This document shows, one piece after another, positions 1 to 8,636 of a stretch of DNA of 44,402 nt. The first letter of the stretch is position 1. Every line of letters starts with the position of its first letter. Source of the stretch: Alphaproteobacteria bacterium (GTDB lineage: Bacteria; Pseudomonadota; Alphaproteobacteria; Rhizobiales; Rhizobiaceae); the NCBI GenBank assembly GCA_016861165.1, contig BOKV01000028.1, positions 1 to 44,402 of the forward strand. The letters run 5' to 3'. The notes beneath the pieces were generated by a model, which was given only the letters and a program-made list of their open reading frames with translations, was not told the origin of the DNA and made no database searches. Position numbers and translations under genes: made by a program.

Positions 1-1
1 T

Positions 2-802
2 CCGCGCACCTTCTTCAGGCCCGACCGGCCGGTGTTCCGCCTCACCCCGTCACCGCTGCGCTGCCGGCTGCTGGCGGCGCTCGGTTTCGACGCCGTCGTC
101 GAACAGCCCTTCGACGCCGAGTTCGCCGGTCGCTCGGCGATGTCGTTCCTGACCGACACGCTGGCCGGCGATCTGGGCGTCGCCCATGTCGTCGCCGGCC
201 ATGACTTCCATTTCGGCCACCGCCGCCAGGGAACGCCGGAATTCCTGAAACGCGAGGCCGGGCCGATCGGCATCGGCGTCACCCTGGTCGAGCCGCACCG
301 CGACGAAACCGGCGAAATCATCTCCTCGACGCGGGTGCGCTCCCATCTGGGCGCGGGCGAGGCCGAGGCTGCCGCCCGCCTGCTCGGCTACCGCCACCTG
401 GTCGAGGCGCCGGTCGGCGGCGGCCGCAGACTCGGCCGCACGCTCGGCTTCCCCACCGCCAACATGGCCCTGCCGCCTGAATACGGTTTGCGCCACGGCA
501 TCTACGCGGTGCGCCTGCGCCGCGCCGACGGCAGCCTCCACGACGGGGTGGCGAGCTTCGGCCGGCGCCCGACGGTGGAGACCGACGGCGAGGCGCTGCT
601 CGAGACCCATCTGTTCGACTTCGCCGGCGATCTCTACGGCGAAAACTGCGCGGTATCGTTCTTCGCCTTCCTGCGTGGCGAGGAGAAGTTCGCCGATCTC
701 GACGCCCTGACCGCCCAGATGCGGCGCGACGCGGCCGCCGCCCGCGCCGCGCTCGCCGAGGTCCGGCCGCTGTCGCCGCTCGACGGCGGCCTCTCGTTCT
801 GA
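2..802 (+). CDS. ribF: Bifunctional riboflavin kinase/FAD synthetase RibF, 5'-truncated by the window edge
   Basis: Converts riboflavin to FMN and FMN to FAD in the cytoplasm. The reading frame is open back to base 2, and the residues before the GTG at 32 (PRTFFRPDRP) match the conserved FAD-synthetase segment that normally continues into VFRLTP, so the gene really starts outside the window. The remaining adenylyltransferase domain contains GHDFHFGHRRQG, a nucleotide-binding loop, and STRVRSHL. The C-terminal riboflavin kinase domain contains GRTLGFPTAN and the ETHLFDF and LYG segments. The gene ends 7 bp before the convergent RES toxin gene. In Hyphomicrobiales ribF usually lies next to ileS, so the toxin-antitoxin pair seems to have been inserted between them. 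Identity is certain; only the 5' end is missing. Confidence 0.95.
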   Translation, partial: PRTFFRPDRPVFRLTPSPLRCRLLAALGFDAVVEQPFDAEFAGRSAMSFLTDTLAGDLGVAHVVAGHDFHFGHRRQGTPEFLKREAGPIGIGVTLVEPHRDETGEIISSTRVRSHLGAGEAEAAARLLGYRHLVEAPVGGGRRLGRTLGFPTANMALPPEYGLRHGIYAVRLRRADGSLHDGVASFGRRPTVETDGEALLETHLFDFAGDLYGENCAVSFFAFLRGEEKFADLDALTAQMRRDAAAARAALAEVRPLSPLDGGLSF

Positions 803-809
803 GGGGACG

Positions 810-1244
810 TCACCTCAGGAAGCGTTGGTCGAGCAGATGCCGCGAGTGGCCCTTGACCGTGACGCGGCCGTGATCGGCATGGGACGGATTGAGCAGCACG
901 TTGCGCGTGAACGGCATGATCACGCTCGGCACGATGACGACGGCCGCCTGGTTTCGCCGCACGATCTCCCGCCAGGTGTCGCGGGTAAATTCGAAGCGAT
1001 CGCGCCAGTCGTCGGCGAGCGGCGGCGCCAGCGGCGCGATGTCGTCCGGAATATCGATCTCGACGAGCTGATAGGTCCGCGGCAGGTCCTCGGCTTCGAA
1101 ATGGACCAGCACTTCCAGCACGGCCGTCGAGGGATGGTCGCTGCAATAGACGATGCGATCGCCCCTGTGGTTCCAGCGCCCCGCCGCGCGCAGCCCACCG
1201 ACCCCGGTCAGATCGGCGTGGTTGGAAATGCGCCAGACGCGCAT
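810..1244 (-). CDS. RES-domain toxin of a Xre/RES toxin-antitoxin pair
   Basis: 144 residues, the full length of a compact RES domain. Characterised family members (MbcT, ParT, Res) deplete NAD by phosphorolysis or ADP-ribosylation-like chemistry. The name-giving conserved residues are visible: Arg23 in GRWNHRG, Tyr33 in IVYCSD, Glu44 in AVLEVLVHF and Ser107 in IVPSVIMP. The gene starts 2 bp after the antitoxin stop codon, as expected for co-transcription with the antitoxin first. Which NAD chemistry it performs cannot be read from sequence. An intact frame and intact key residues suggest a functional toxin. Confidence 0.9.
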   Translation of the reverse strand: MRVWRISNHADLTGVGGLRAAGRWNHRGDRIVYCSDHPSTAVLEVLVHFEAEDLPRTYQLVEIDIPDDIAPLAPPLADDWRDRFEFTRDTWREIVRRNQAAVVIVPSVIMPFTRNVLLNPSHADHGRVTVKGHSRHLLDQRFLR

Positions 1245-1246
1245 GA

Positions 1247-1648
1247 TCAGGCGTAGACGCCGTAGTCAATAGCGTGGAGTTCTTCCTCGACCATATGGGC
1301 ACCGGTCTCCGACGCCATAAGATCGATCGGCACCGCGCCACCCAGTGCCCGGCAGGGCTTTCGCAGCCAGCGCCGCGCCGTCTGCGGCGAGCCGAACACC
1401 CGCGACGCCTGCTCGATGATGCGGTCAAGTCGCAACGCGCGGTCGGACTCCTCCGGGCTCAGCATGCCGCCCTGCTCGTTGCGCCGGGCGAGCGTGCGGC
1501 GCGGCACGACAATCCTGAACAGCTCCGCCCGGGAAATGCCCTTCCTGACCAGTTCGTCGGTGAAGCTGGTCGCGACGACGAAAGGCCCAGGCGTTGTTTG
1601 GCGCTGCTTCGTTTGCGCTGTGTGCACCTTGCCCATCGCCGGTTCCAT
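1247..1648 (-). CDS. Xre/MbcA/ParS-type antitoxin (DUF2384 domain)
   Basis: 133 residues from the ATG at 1648. The N-terminal half holds a helix-turn-helix-like region (residues about 30-75, including LVRKGISRAELFRIVVPRR). The C-terminal half is the toxin-binding domain typical of this family, with FGSPQTARRWL and a final segment ending in DYGVYA that would enter the RES active site. It lies directly upstream of the RES toxin. A longer start (ATG at 1663) adds five residues; neither start has a strong Shine-Dalgarno sequence, so the N-terminus is uncertain. Antitoxins of this family usually repress their own operon. A very long overlapping minus-strand frame upstream is a shadow of ileS and not part of this gene. 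Confidence 0.85.
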   Translation of the reverse strand: MEPAMGKVHTAQTKQRQTTPGPFVVATSFTDELVRKGISRAELFRIVVPRRTLARRNEQGGMLSPEESDRALRLDRIIEQASRVFGSPQTARRWLRKPCRALGGAVPIDLMASETGAHMVEEELHAIDYGVYA

Positions 1649-1942
1649 GTGCCAACTGCCCATCAATATAGGCGCAGATGGCCAACCCGGCAAGGCAAAT
1701 GCCGTCTTTATTCGGGGCGGCGCTGCTGCTAAGAGGGCGCCATGGTCGAACCCGTCGGTTTCGCGATACGAATTATTGGCCCGGCCTCTGCCTGAACCGC
1801 CGGTTCGGCAGGGTTCCGGGAAATGCACGCCCATGCCGGCTTGCCCCGCTGCGGCGTGTCGCCTTTTCAGCCAGTCGAGCCCGATTTGACGAGTGCCGGG
1901 AATTCCGCGTGCTGATCCCGGCCGCGCCAGGCAAAGATAGCC
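1649..1942. other. Intergenic region between antitoxin and ileS, with a hairpin
   Basis: About 290 bp divergent spacer that must carry the promoters of both the toxin-antitoxin pair and ileS. One clear structure is an inverted repeat at 1788-1811 (CTGCC, GAACC / GGTTC, GGCAG; one bulged base, 3-nt loop). It has no U-tract, so it is not an obvious terminator. TTGACG at 1886-1891 could be a -35 element for ileS, but no good -10 follows. No small gene is supported here. Confidence 0.4.
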
Positions 1943-4900
1943 ATGAACGAGATGACCGAAACGACCAAGACCGACGGCCAGTCCGGCCGTGACTGGAGCC
2001 AGACGCTCTATCTGCCGAAGACCGACTTCCCGATGCGCGCCGGCCTGCCGCAGAAGGAGCCGGAACTGGTCGCGCGCTGGCAGCAGATGGACCTCTACCG
2101 GCAGCTCAGGCAGGACGCCGCCGGCCGGCCGAAATTCGTCCTCCATGACGGCCCGCCCTATGCCAACGGCAACATCCATATCGGCCACGCGCTGAACAAG
2201 GTGCTGAAGGACGTGATCACCCGCTCCTTCCAGATGCGCGGGCACGATTCCAACTACGTGCCGGGCTGGGACTGCCACGGCCTGCCGATCGAGTGGAAGA
2301 TCGAGGAGGAGAACTACCGCGCCAGGGGCCGGGAGAAGCCGGACCTGTCGGACCCGGCGGCGATGGTGGCGTTCCGCAAGGAATGCCGCGCCTATGCCGA
2401 GCGCTGGGTCGGCGTGCAGTCGCAAGAGTTCCAGCGGCTCGGCGTCGTCGGCGATTTCGACAACCCCTACCTCACCATGGCCTACCACGCCGAGGCCCGC
2501 ATCGCCGGCGAACTGATGAAGATCGCCGCCTCCGGCCAGCTCTACCGCGGCTCGAAGCCGGTGATGTGGTCGGTGGTCGAACGCACGGCGCTCGCCGAGG
2601 CCGAGGTCGAGTATCTCGACTATGAGAGCGACACGGTGTGGGTGAAGTTCCCGGTCGTCGGCTTCGACGCCGGCAGGTACGCCGATCTGCGCCGGGCGCG
2701 GCTCGCGGAGCTTGAACGCGGCTTCAAGGTCAATCCGGGCGATTACTCGGCCGCAGGCGAAGATGACATCGAGGCGGTGATCGGACGTTCGTCCGAACTT
2801 CACGGCGCGTTCATTGTCATCTGGACAACGACGCCCTGGACAATTCCCGGCAACCGGGCGATCTCCTTCGCACCCCTGAACCTGCCTTACGGGCTTTACC
2901 GGATCACGTCCGCCGAGAACGACTTCGGTCCCCGGCCAGGCGAGAAGCTGATCATCGCCGACAGGCTTGCCGGGGAATCGTTCGCAAAAGCGAAACTTGG
3001 ATTCGAGAGGATGCGCGAGGTGACGGCCTTTGAACTGGCCGCGGTCACCTGCGCCCACCCGCTGGCCGGCTGGCACCCACCCACCTCCCCCTTGTGGGGA
3101 GGTCGAAACGGCGAGCGCAGCGAAGGCGTTTCGGGTGGGGGTAGCGAGGGTGCCGCTGCACGCCCACCCCTGACCCCACCCCACAAGGGGGACGGCGACA
3201 CGGGCCCCTATTCCTTCCCCGTCCCCCTCCTTGCCGGCGAGCACGTCACCGACGATGCCGGCACCGGCTTCGTCCACACCGCGCCCGGCCATGGCCGCGA
3301 GGACTTCGACATCTGGATGGAGCATGCCCGCGAACTGGAGGCACGCGGCATCGATACGCGCATTCCCTTCACCGTCGACGACGCCGGCTTCTTCACCGCC
3401 GACGCGCCGGGCTTCGGCCCGGACCGGCCGGGCGGGCCCGCCCGCGTCATCGACGACGAGGGCCGCAAAGGCGACGCCAACAAGGCGGTCATCGACGCGC
3501 TGATCGAGCGCGACATGCTGTTCGCGCGCGGGCGGCTGAAGCACACCTACCCCCATTCCTGGCGCTCGAAGAAGCCGGTAATCTTCCGCAACACGCCGCA
3601 ATGGTTCGTCCACATGGACAAGGATTTCGGCGACGCCACCACGCTGCGCACACGCGCGCTCGCCGCGATCGACGCCACCCGCTTCGTTCCCGCCGCCGGG
3701 CAGAACCGACTGCGCGCCATGATCGCGGAGCGACCCGACTGGGTGCTGTCGCGACAGCGCGCCTGGGGCGTGCCGATCTGCGTCTTCTGCGACGACGCCG
3801 GCAATGTTCTGGTCGACGAGGCGGTCAACGCCCGCATTCTCGACGCCTTCGAGAAAGAGGGTGCCGATGCCTGGTTCGCCGCCGGCGCGCGCGAACGCAT
3901 CCTCGGCTCGCGTGCCAATGAGCCGTGGCGGATGGTGACCGACATCCTCGACGTCTGGTTCGATTCCGGCTCCACCCACGCCTTCACGCTGGAGGACCGC
4001 GCCGACCTCAAATGGCCGGCCGACGTCTATCTGGAAGGCTCCGACCAGCACCGCGGCTGGTTCCATTCCTCGCTGCTCGAAAGCTGTGCGACGCGCGGCC
4101 GCGCCCCCTACGACACCGTCATCACCCACGGCTTCACCATGGACGAGGACGGCCGCAAGATGTCGAAGTCGCTCGGCAATGTGGTCGTGCCGCAGGAGGT
4201 CATGGCGCAGTCGGGCGCCGACATCCTGCGCCTGTGGGTGATGACCACCGACTACTGGGAGGACCAGCGCCTCGGCAGGACGGTGCTGCAGACCAATGTC
4301 GACGCCTACCGCAAGCTCAGGAACACCATCCGTTGGATGCTCGGCAACCTGGCGCACGACCGCGGCGAGACGGTCGCCCATGCCGGAATGCCGCAGCTCG
4401 AGCGGCTGATGCTGCACCGCCTCGCCGAACTCGACGCGCTGGTGCGCCGCGGCTACGACGAATTCGACTTCAAGCGCGTCAGCCGCGCCCTCATCGACTT
4501 CGCCACGATCGAACTGTCGGCCTTCTATTTCGACATCCGCAAGGACGCGCTCTATTGCGACGCGCCGTCGAGCACCCGTCGCAAGGCGGCGCTGCAGGTG
4601 ATCCGGACCACCTTCGAATGCCTGGTCACCTGGCTGGCGCCGATGCTGCCATTCACCACCGAGGAAGCGTGGCTGGCGCGCGACCCGGCGGCGCGCTCGG
4701 TGCATCTGGAGCAGTTCCCGGCCGTGCCGGGTGCGTGGCGCGACGAGGCGCTCGCCCGCCGCTGGCACAAGGTGCGCCGCGTGCGCCGTGTCGTCACCGG
4801 CGCGCTGGAGGTCGAGCGGGCGGCCAAGCGCATCGGCTCGTCGCTGGAGGCGGCCCCGGTCGTCCACGTGACCGATCCGGACCTGATGGCGGCGCTGGTT

Positions 4901-5143
4901 GGCCTCGATTTCGCCGAGGTCTGCATCACCAGCCAGATCGAGCTGCGCGCGGACGCAGCGCCGGCCGGTGCGTTCCGCCTCGACGACGTGGCCGACGTGG
5001 CGGTCGTGCCGGCGCTGGCACGGGGCCGCAAATGCGCCCGCTCCTGGCGCATCCTGCCCGAGGTTGGCAGCGACCCCGACTACCCAGACCTGTCGCCGCG
5101 CGACGCGGCGGCGATGCGCGAGATCGACGCCGGTCGCGCCTGA
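1943..5143 (+). CDS. ileS: Isoleucyl-tRNA synthetase with an in-frame palindromic-repeat insertion
   Basis: Charges tRNA-Ile in the cytoplasm and edits misactivated valine. Class I signatures are intact: HIGH at residues 79-82 in [16 protein letters not shown] and KMSKS at about 739-743. The CP1 editing domain contains [16 protein letters not shown] and, further on, [15 protein letters not shown]. At 1066 residues it is longer than the roughly 940 of E. coli IleS. Much of the excess is residues 378-425, a low-complexity segment encoded by a palindromic repeat between HPLAGW and [11 protein letters not shown] second extra stretch of about 35 residues precedes the WTTTPWT motif. The frame is uninterrupted, so the enzyme is presumably active. 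The start could be ATG 1943 or ATG 1952. The lspA gene that often follows ileS is absent here. Confidence 0.97.
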   Translation: MNEMTETTKTDGQSGRDWSQTLYLPKTDFPMRAGLPQKEPELVARWQQMDLYRQLRQDAAGRPKFVLHDGPPYANGNIHIGHALNKVLKDVITRSFQMRGHDSNYVPGWDCHGLPIEWKIEEENYRARGREKPDLSDPAAMVAFRKECRAYAERWVGVQSQEFQRLGVVGDFDNPYLTMAYHAEARIAGELMKIAASGQLYRGSKPVMWSVVERTALAEAEVEYLDYESDTVWVKFPVVGFDAGRYADLRRARLAELERGFKVNPGDYSAAGEDDIEAVIGRSSELHGAFIVIWTTTPWTIPGNRAISFAPLNLPYGLYRITSAENDFGPRPGEKLIIADRLAGESFAKAKLGFERMREVTAFELAAVTCAHPLAGWHPPTSPLWGGRNGERSEGVSGGGSEGAAARPPLTPPHKGDGDTGPYSFPVPLLAGEHVTDDAGTGFVHTAPGHGREDFDIWMEHARELEARGIDTRIPFTVDDAGFFTADAPGFGPDRPGGPARVIDDEGRKGDANKAVIDALIERDMLFARGRLKHTYPHSWRSKKPVIFRNTPQWFVHMDKDFGDATTLRTRALAAIDATRFVPAAGQNRLRAMIAERPDWVLSRQRAWGVPICVFCDDAGNVLVDEAVNARILDAFEKEGADAWFAAGARERILGSRANEPWRMVTDILDVWFDSGSTHAFTLEDRADLKWPADVYLEGSDQHRGWFHSSLLESCATRGRAPYDTVITHGFTMDEDGRKMSKSLGNVVVPQEVMAQSGADILRLWVMTTDYWEDQRLGRTVLQTNVDAYRKLRNTIRWMLGNLAHDRGETVAHAGMPQLERLMLHRLAELDALVRRGYDEFDFKRVSRALIDFATIELSAFYFDIRKDALYCDAPSSTRRKAALQVIRTTFECLVTWLAPMLPFTTEEAWLARDPAARSVHLEQFPAVPGAWRDEALARRWHKVRRVRRVVTGALEVERAAKRIGSSLEAAPVVHVTDPDLMAALVGLDFAEVCITSQIELRADAAPAGAFRLDDVADVAVVPALARGRKCARSWRILPEVGSDPDYPDLSPRDAAAMREIDAGRA
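3074..3217 (+). repeat. Palindromic repeat inserted in frame inside ileS
   Basis: About 144 bp, a multiple of three. Outer arms at 3086-3103 and 3176-3192 share TCCCCCTTGTGGGG as an inverted repeat. An inner stem is formed by CGAAACG (3104-3110) and CGTTTCG (3127-3133). The translation is rich in Gly, Pro and Ser, with SPLWGGR at one end and TPPHKGDGD at the other. The complementary strand would also encode a SPLWGG peptide, as expected for a palindrome. It resembles dispersed palindromic elements of alphaproteobacteria in general design, comparable to the Rickettsia palindromic elements found within genes. Only one copy is seen in this window, so its dispersed nature is an inference. Confidence 0.75.
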
Positions 5144-5224
5144 GGGTGGCCGGCCGGCTGGCGATCTGTTGGCGATCTGTGGCGATATTGCAACACCGGC
5201 GGCAATAGGCTAGGTTTGGCCCGC

Positions 5225-5248
5225 TGCGGCCGGATTCTGGCCGCATTT
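5225..5248 (+). terminator. Possible terminator after ileS
   Basis: Stem TGCGGCC (5225-5231) and GGCCGCA (5239-5245) with a 7-nt loop, followed by only TTT. It lies 80 bp downstream of the ileS stop. The weak U-tract makes this a low-confidence call. Confidence 0.3.
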
Positions 5249-5303
5249 GCAGTGCTTACGGGTATGATCCGGGCGAGGCATAAACGGGATATCCCGAACG
5301 ACC

Positions 5304-5993
5304 ATGGCGGGGACCAGAACAGCGACATTTCCGGCGGGCGCGGCGGCTCTTCTACTGGCCGGCGCGTTGGCGCTCGGCGGCTGCGGCACGACCTACGGCA
5401 CTGGCGTGTCGCAGGAGGAGCAGACCGTCAAGGACATGTACAACCTGTTCGCGCTGTCGCCGCCGCGCAAGAACATCGACTATTCGCCGCGCCCCGACCT
5501 GATCGTGCCGGAGAACACCGCCGCGCTGCCCGAGCCGCTTGACGAATCGGTCACGACCTCGAACCCGGAATGGCCCGAATCGCCGGAGGAGCGTATCGCC
5601 CGCGTGCGCGCCGAGGCCGGCGAGATCGACCCGCGTACCGGCGACTATGCGCCGCAGGAGCTGCGGCGCCGCAAGGAAGGCATCGCCATCGAGACCTCCA
5701 ACCACAAGGGTGACTTCCGCCCCGGCAAGACCGACCGCGACGGCAACCCGATCCTCTATATGGGCGACGACGAGGCCCGCAAGAAGGTGCAGCAGGCCAA
5801 GGCCGGGACGACCTACAACTGCGCCAGCCGCCGTTACCTCACCGAGCCGCCGCCCGAGTACTGCTCCGGTGCCGACACCGCCCCGCAGGGGGCCGAGGCG
5901 TTCACCGAGGCCGAACTTGCCGCCCGCGAGGACGAGAAGAAGAAGCGCGAGACGGGCTTCAAGGAGCCCAAGCCGTTCTCGTCCAGGGACTGA
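5304..5993 (+). CDS. Lipoprotein of unknown function
   Basis: 229 residues. The N-terminus is a lipoprotein signal: a hydrophobic stretch (residues 12-24) followed by the lipobox LGGC with the lipidation cysteine at position 27. The mature part is hydrophilic, rich in Pro, Glu, Arg and Lys, and probably extended. A segment after the signal (PRPDLIVPENTAALPEPL) resembles the proline-rich N-termini of small alphaproteobacterial envelope lipoproteins such as DUF3035/BamF-type proteins, but I cannot assign it to that family. A putative export to the periplasmic face of the outer membrane is an inference. It is downstream of ileS in the same direction with its own 160-bp leader, where lspA is often found in relatives. 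Confidence 0.75.
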   Translation: MAGTRTATFPAGAAALLLAGALALGGCGTTYGTGVSQEEQTVKDMYNLFALSPPRKNIDYSPRPDLIVPENTAALPEPLDESVTTSNPEWPESPEERIARVRAEAGEIDPRTGDYAPQELRRRKEGIAIETSNHKGDFRPGKTDRDGNPILYMGDDEARKKVQQAKAGTTYNCASRRYLTEPPPEYCSGADTAPQGAEAFTEAELAAREDEKKKRETGFKEPKPFSSRD

Positions 5994-6009
5994 GCGCCGG
6001 GTTCGGACC

Positions 6010-6459
6010 CTATTCTTCGCTGCCGAGCGCCGCGAAGCGGCCCGAAAAGCGGGCCGCCCGCCTGCCGTGATGCTCGATCGTCGCGGCGACCGCGATCGCC
6101 GCCCTGCCCATGTGACCCAGCGTGGCGAGGAAGCGCTGCCAGTCGGCGTCGGCCTCGAGCTGCGAGCGGGCGATGAAGTCGCCCGCGACGGGCTCGTCGA
6201 AGTGCATCGAATGACGCTGGATGACGATGCGGCTGGCGATGCCCTCGGCCCGCAGGCGGACATGGACCAGCGACCACGCCGCGAGGATGGCAATGGCGCT
6301 GGCGCTGCCGCCGAACAGCGTCTCGCGGTGGTTGATGTTGGGAGCGAGCGGTGCGCGCAGTTCGACCGCGTCGGCCGCCACCCGCGCCACCGCGACCTGC
6401 ATCGCCCGCGACAGCGGGATGTGCTCGTGCAGGTAGGCCTCGAGTTGATGGGCGTCCAT
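6010..6459 (-). CDS. YiiD_C-type hotdog thioesterase
   Basis: About 149 residues forming a single hotdog-fold domain of the YiiD C-terminal thioesterase family. The family signature is clear: HIPLSRAM near the N-terminus, then APLAPNINHRETLFGGSASA, and a C-terminal strand with DEPVAGDFIARS. E. coli YiiD carries the same domain fused to a GNAT acetyltransferase; here it is alone. The substrate is presumably an acyl-CoA or acyl-ACP. The ATG at 6459 overlaps the tadA stop codon as TGATG, so the two genes are translationally coupled; a GTG at 6462 is an alternative start. Confidence 0.85.
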   Translation of the reverse strand: MDAHQLEAYLHEHIPLSRAMQVAVARVAADAVELRAPLAPNINHRETLFGGSASAIAILAAWSLVHVRLRAEGIASRIVIQRHSMHFDEPVAGDFIARSQLEADADWQRFLATLGHMGRAAIAVAATIEHHGRRAARFSGRFAALGSEE

Positions 6460-6938
6460 CACGCGGCGCCCTCCCTGCCGCCGGACGGGCGCCTCGCCGC
6501 GAAGAAGTCGCGCAGCAGGCGGGCCGCCGCGCCGGCGCCCATCCCCGAATAGACGTCAGGGGCGTGATGGCAGGTCGGATCACCGAAGAAGCGCACCCCG
6601 TGCTCGACGGCGCCGCCCTTCGGGTCGTCGGCGCCATAATAGAGGCGGCGGATGCGGGCGAAGGAGATCGCGGCCGCGCACATCGGGCATGGCTCCAGCG
6701 TCACGTAGAGGTCGCAGCCGGCGAGACGCTCGCTGCCGCGCCGCAGACAGGCCGCGCGGATCGCCAGCATCTCGGCATGGGCGGTCGGGTCGGCCAGTTC
6801 CAGCGTGCGATTGCCGTCACGAGCGACAATGGCGCCGTCGCAGACGATCACCGCACCGACCGGCACCTCGCCACGCGCCGCCGCCGCTTCGGCCTCTTCC
6901 AGCGCCGCCTGCATGAATGCGCTCAATCGGTCCTCCAT
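6459..6938 (-). CDS. tadA: tRNA-specific adenosine deaminase TadA
   Basis: 159 residues. Deaminates A34 to inosine in tRNA-Arg(ACG). The zinc and catalytic motifs are complete: His54-Ala-Glu56 in PTAHAEML, and Cys84-x-x-Cys87 in [10 protein letters not shown]. The ATG at 6938 is chosen because the conserved domain begins a few residues later. A longer frame to 7040 would run into the divergent rluB gene and adds no conserved sequence. First gene of a two-gene unit with the thioesterase. Confidence 0.95.
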   Translation of the reverse strand: MEDRLSAFMQAALEEAEAAAARGEVPVGAVIVCDGAIVARDGNRTLELADPTAHAEMLAIRAACLRRGSERLAGCDLYVTLEPCPMCAAAISFARIRRLYYGADDPKGGAVEHGVRFFGDPTCHHAPDVYSGMGAGAAARLLRDFFAARRPSGGREGAA

Positions 6939-7009
6939 GGCCGGAGACACGCGAATGCCGCTCGCGCGCCGTCGCCCGGTTTGATAGAGCAAGTCGGCCG
7001 ACAGTGGAA

Positions 7010-8020
7010 ATGGCGATGCAGCGAAAGCGCCGGAAAGCAATCGATAGCAAGCCGGAACCCGCGCGGGCGGAGTTGGCGCCAGGCGTCACCGCCGATGGCA
7101 ATGGCCGCGAACGCATCGCCCGGCGGCTGGCACGCGCCGGCCTTTGCTCGCGGCGCGAGGCGGAAGCCTGGATCGCCGCCGGCCGCGTCGCCGTCAACGG
7201 CCAGTTGCTGACCTCGCCGGCGGTCGATGTCGGGCCCGGCGACCGCATCGAGGTTGACGGCAAGCCGTTGGCTGGGCGCGAGCGCACGCGGCTGTGGCTC
7301 TACCACAAGCCGACCGGGCTGGTGACGACGGCGCGCGACACGCAGGGCCGGCCGACCGTATTTTCGTCGCTGCCGGCGACAATGCCGCGTGTCGTCTCGG
7401 TCGGCCGCCTCGACATCAATACCGAGGGCCTGCTGCTGCTGACCAATGACGGCGGCCTGGCGCGCGTGCTGGAGCTGCCGAGCACCGGGTGGCTGCGGCG
7501 CTACCGGGTGCGCGCCCACGGGCAGGTGAGCCAGGAGCGGCTCGACGCGCTGAAGGAAGGCATTGCGGTCGATGGCGTCCTCTACGGCTCCATCGAGGCG
7601 ACCATCGACCGCCGCCAGGGCTCCAATGTCTGGCTGAGTGTCGGCCTGCGCGAGGGCAAGAACCGCGAGGTCAAGAAGGTGCTGGGCGCGCTCGGCCTAA
7701 CCGTCAACCGGCTGATCCGGGTGTCCTTCGGTCCCTTCCAGCTCGGCGATCTGGCGCCGGGCGAAACGCGCGAGATCCGCGGCCGCACGCTGCGCGACCA
7801 GCTCGGCGAACGACTGATCGCCGCCGCCGGCGCCGATTTCGACGCGCCGCTGCGCGCCCAGGAGAAGCCGGAGGCAACGCCGCCGCCGGCCGCGGCCGGG
7901 CGCAAGGGCGTCGGGCGTCCGCCGCCGGCCGATCCGCTCGACCGGCTGACGACGCGGCCGCCCCGGCCGGCAACCGGCCGGCGCACGCCGGCGAGGGGCG
8001 ATGCGCATCGTCGCCGGTGA
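7010..8020 (+). CDS. rluB: RsuA/RluB-family rRNA pseudouridine synthase
   Basis: 336 residues from ATG 7010; ATG 7016 is nearly equivalent. Order of parts: a basic N-terminal extension, an S4 RNA-binding domain (about residues 34-85, [21 protein letters not shown]), the catalytic domain with Asp135 in [18 protein letters not shown], and a disordered Pro/Arg/Ala-rich tail after about residue 285. RluB makes pseudouridine 2605 (E. coli numbering) in 23S rRNA; the RsuA subfamily members are hard to tell apart, so the exact position is inferred. It is divergent from tadA and overlaps the rsmD start by 20 bp, so the pair is probably co-translated. Confidence 0.9.
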   Translation: MAMQRKRRKAIDSKPEPARAELAPGVTADGNGRERIARRLARAGLCSRREAEAWIAAGRVAVNGQLLTSPAVDVGPGDRIEVDGKPLAGRERTRLWLYHKPTGLVTTARDTQGRPTVFSSLPATMPRVVSVGRLDINTEGLLLLTNDGGLARVLELPSTGWLRRYRVRAHGQVSQERLDALKEGIAVDGVLYGSIEATIDRRQGSNVWLSVGLREGKNREVKKVLGALGLTVNRLIRVSFGPFQLGDLAPGETREIRGRTLRDQLGERLIAAAGADFDAPLRAQEKPEATPPPAAAGRKGVGRPPPADPLDRLTTRPPRPATGRRTPARGDAHRRR

Positions 8021-8597
8021 ATGGCGGGGTCGCCGGCTGGCGGCGCCGAGCGGCGAGGCCATCCGCCCGACCGCCGACCGCATCCGCGAGAGCCTGTTCG
8101 ATATCCTCTGCTCACGCCTCGATCTCGCCGGGCTGCGCGTCATCGACCTGTTCGCCGGCACCGGCGCGCTCGGCCTCGAGGCGCTGTCGCGCGGCGCCGC
8201 CTTCGCCCTGTTCGTCGACCATTCCGCCGAGGCGCGCGGCCTCATCCGCACCAATGCCGAGGCGCTGGGCGCCGGCATGCGCGCCAGGCTGCTGCGCCGC
8301 GACGCCGCCGCGCTCGGCGCCGTCGGCACGATGGCGCCGTTCGACCTTGCCTTCGTCGACCCACCCTATGGCAGGGGGCTCGGCGAGAAGGCCGCCGCCG
8401 CGCTCGCCGCGGGTGGTTGGCTCAAGCCGGGCGCGCTTCTGGTGATCGAGGAGGCGCGCGGCGCGGCGCCGCCGGCGCTGCCGGGCTACGAACTGATCGA
8501 CCAGCGCCGGTTCGGCGACACGCTCGTTGGTTTCTTCCGTTTCGCCGGCGGCGGGGCGCGGCCGGCCGGTGTTGAGGATGGACAGGCAAGGCCCTAG
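8001..8597 (+). CDS. rsmD: 16S rRNA (guanine966-N2)-methyltransferase RsmD
   Basis: 198 residues. The family N-terminus [16 protein letters not shown] is exact and followed by [15 protein letters not shown]. The SAM-binding motif I is [18 protein letters not shown] and the catalytic motif IV is FVDPPYGRG. It begins inside the 3' end of rluB, so both rRNA-modification genes are one transcription unit. The start is fixed by the conserved N-terminus. Confidence 0.95.
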   Translation: MRIVAGEWRGRRLAAPSGEAIRPTADRIRESLFDILCSRLDLAGLRVIDLFAGTGALGLEALSRGAAFALFVDHSAEARGLIRTNAEALGAGMRARLLRRDAAALGAVGTMAPFDLAFVDPPYGRGLGEKAAAALAAGGWLKPGALLVIEEARGAAPPALPGYELIDQRRFGDTLVGFFRFAGGGARPAGVEDGQARP

Positions 8598-8636
8598 ATT
8601 GACGCCGCCGGCCAGTGCCCGGCCAGGAAATCAGGG

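Noticed and set aside
1649..1942. Possible T-box leader of ileS
   Set aside because: T-boxes are rare outside Gram-positive bacteria, the conserved T-box sequence is absent and there is no terminator with U-tract.
2896..3201. Minus-strand frame in ileS reading [20 protein letters not shown]
   Set aside because: It is the other strand of the palindromic repeat inside ileS. Such frames are often listed as hypothetical proteins but there is no start signal and it lies inside an essential gene.
1649..4867. Very long minus-strand open frame (1206 codons) over ileS
   Set aside because: Only its 3' end (the antitoxin, 1247-1648) has recognisable sequence. The rest is a GC-rich shadow of ileS codons.
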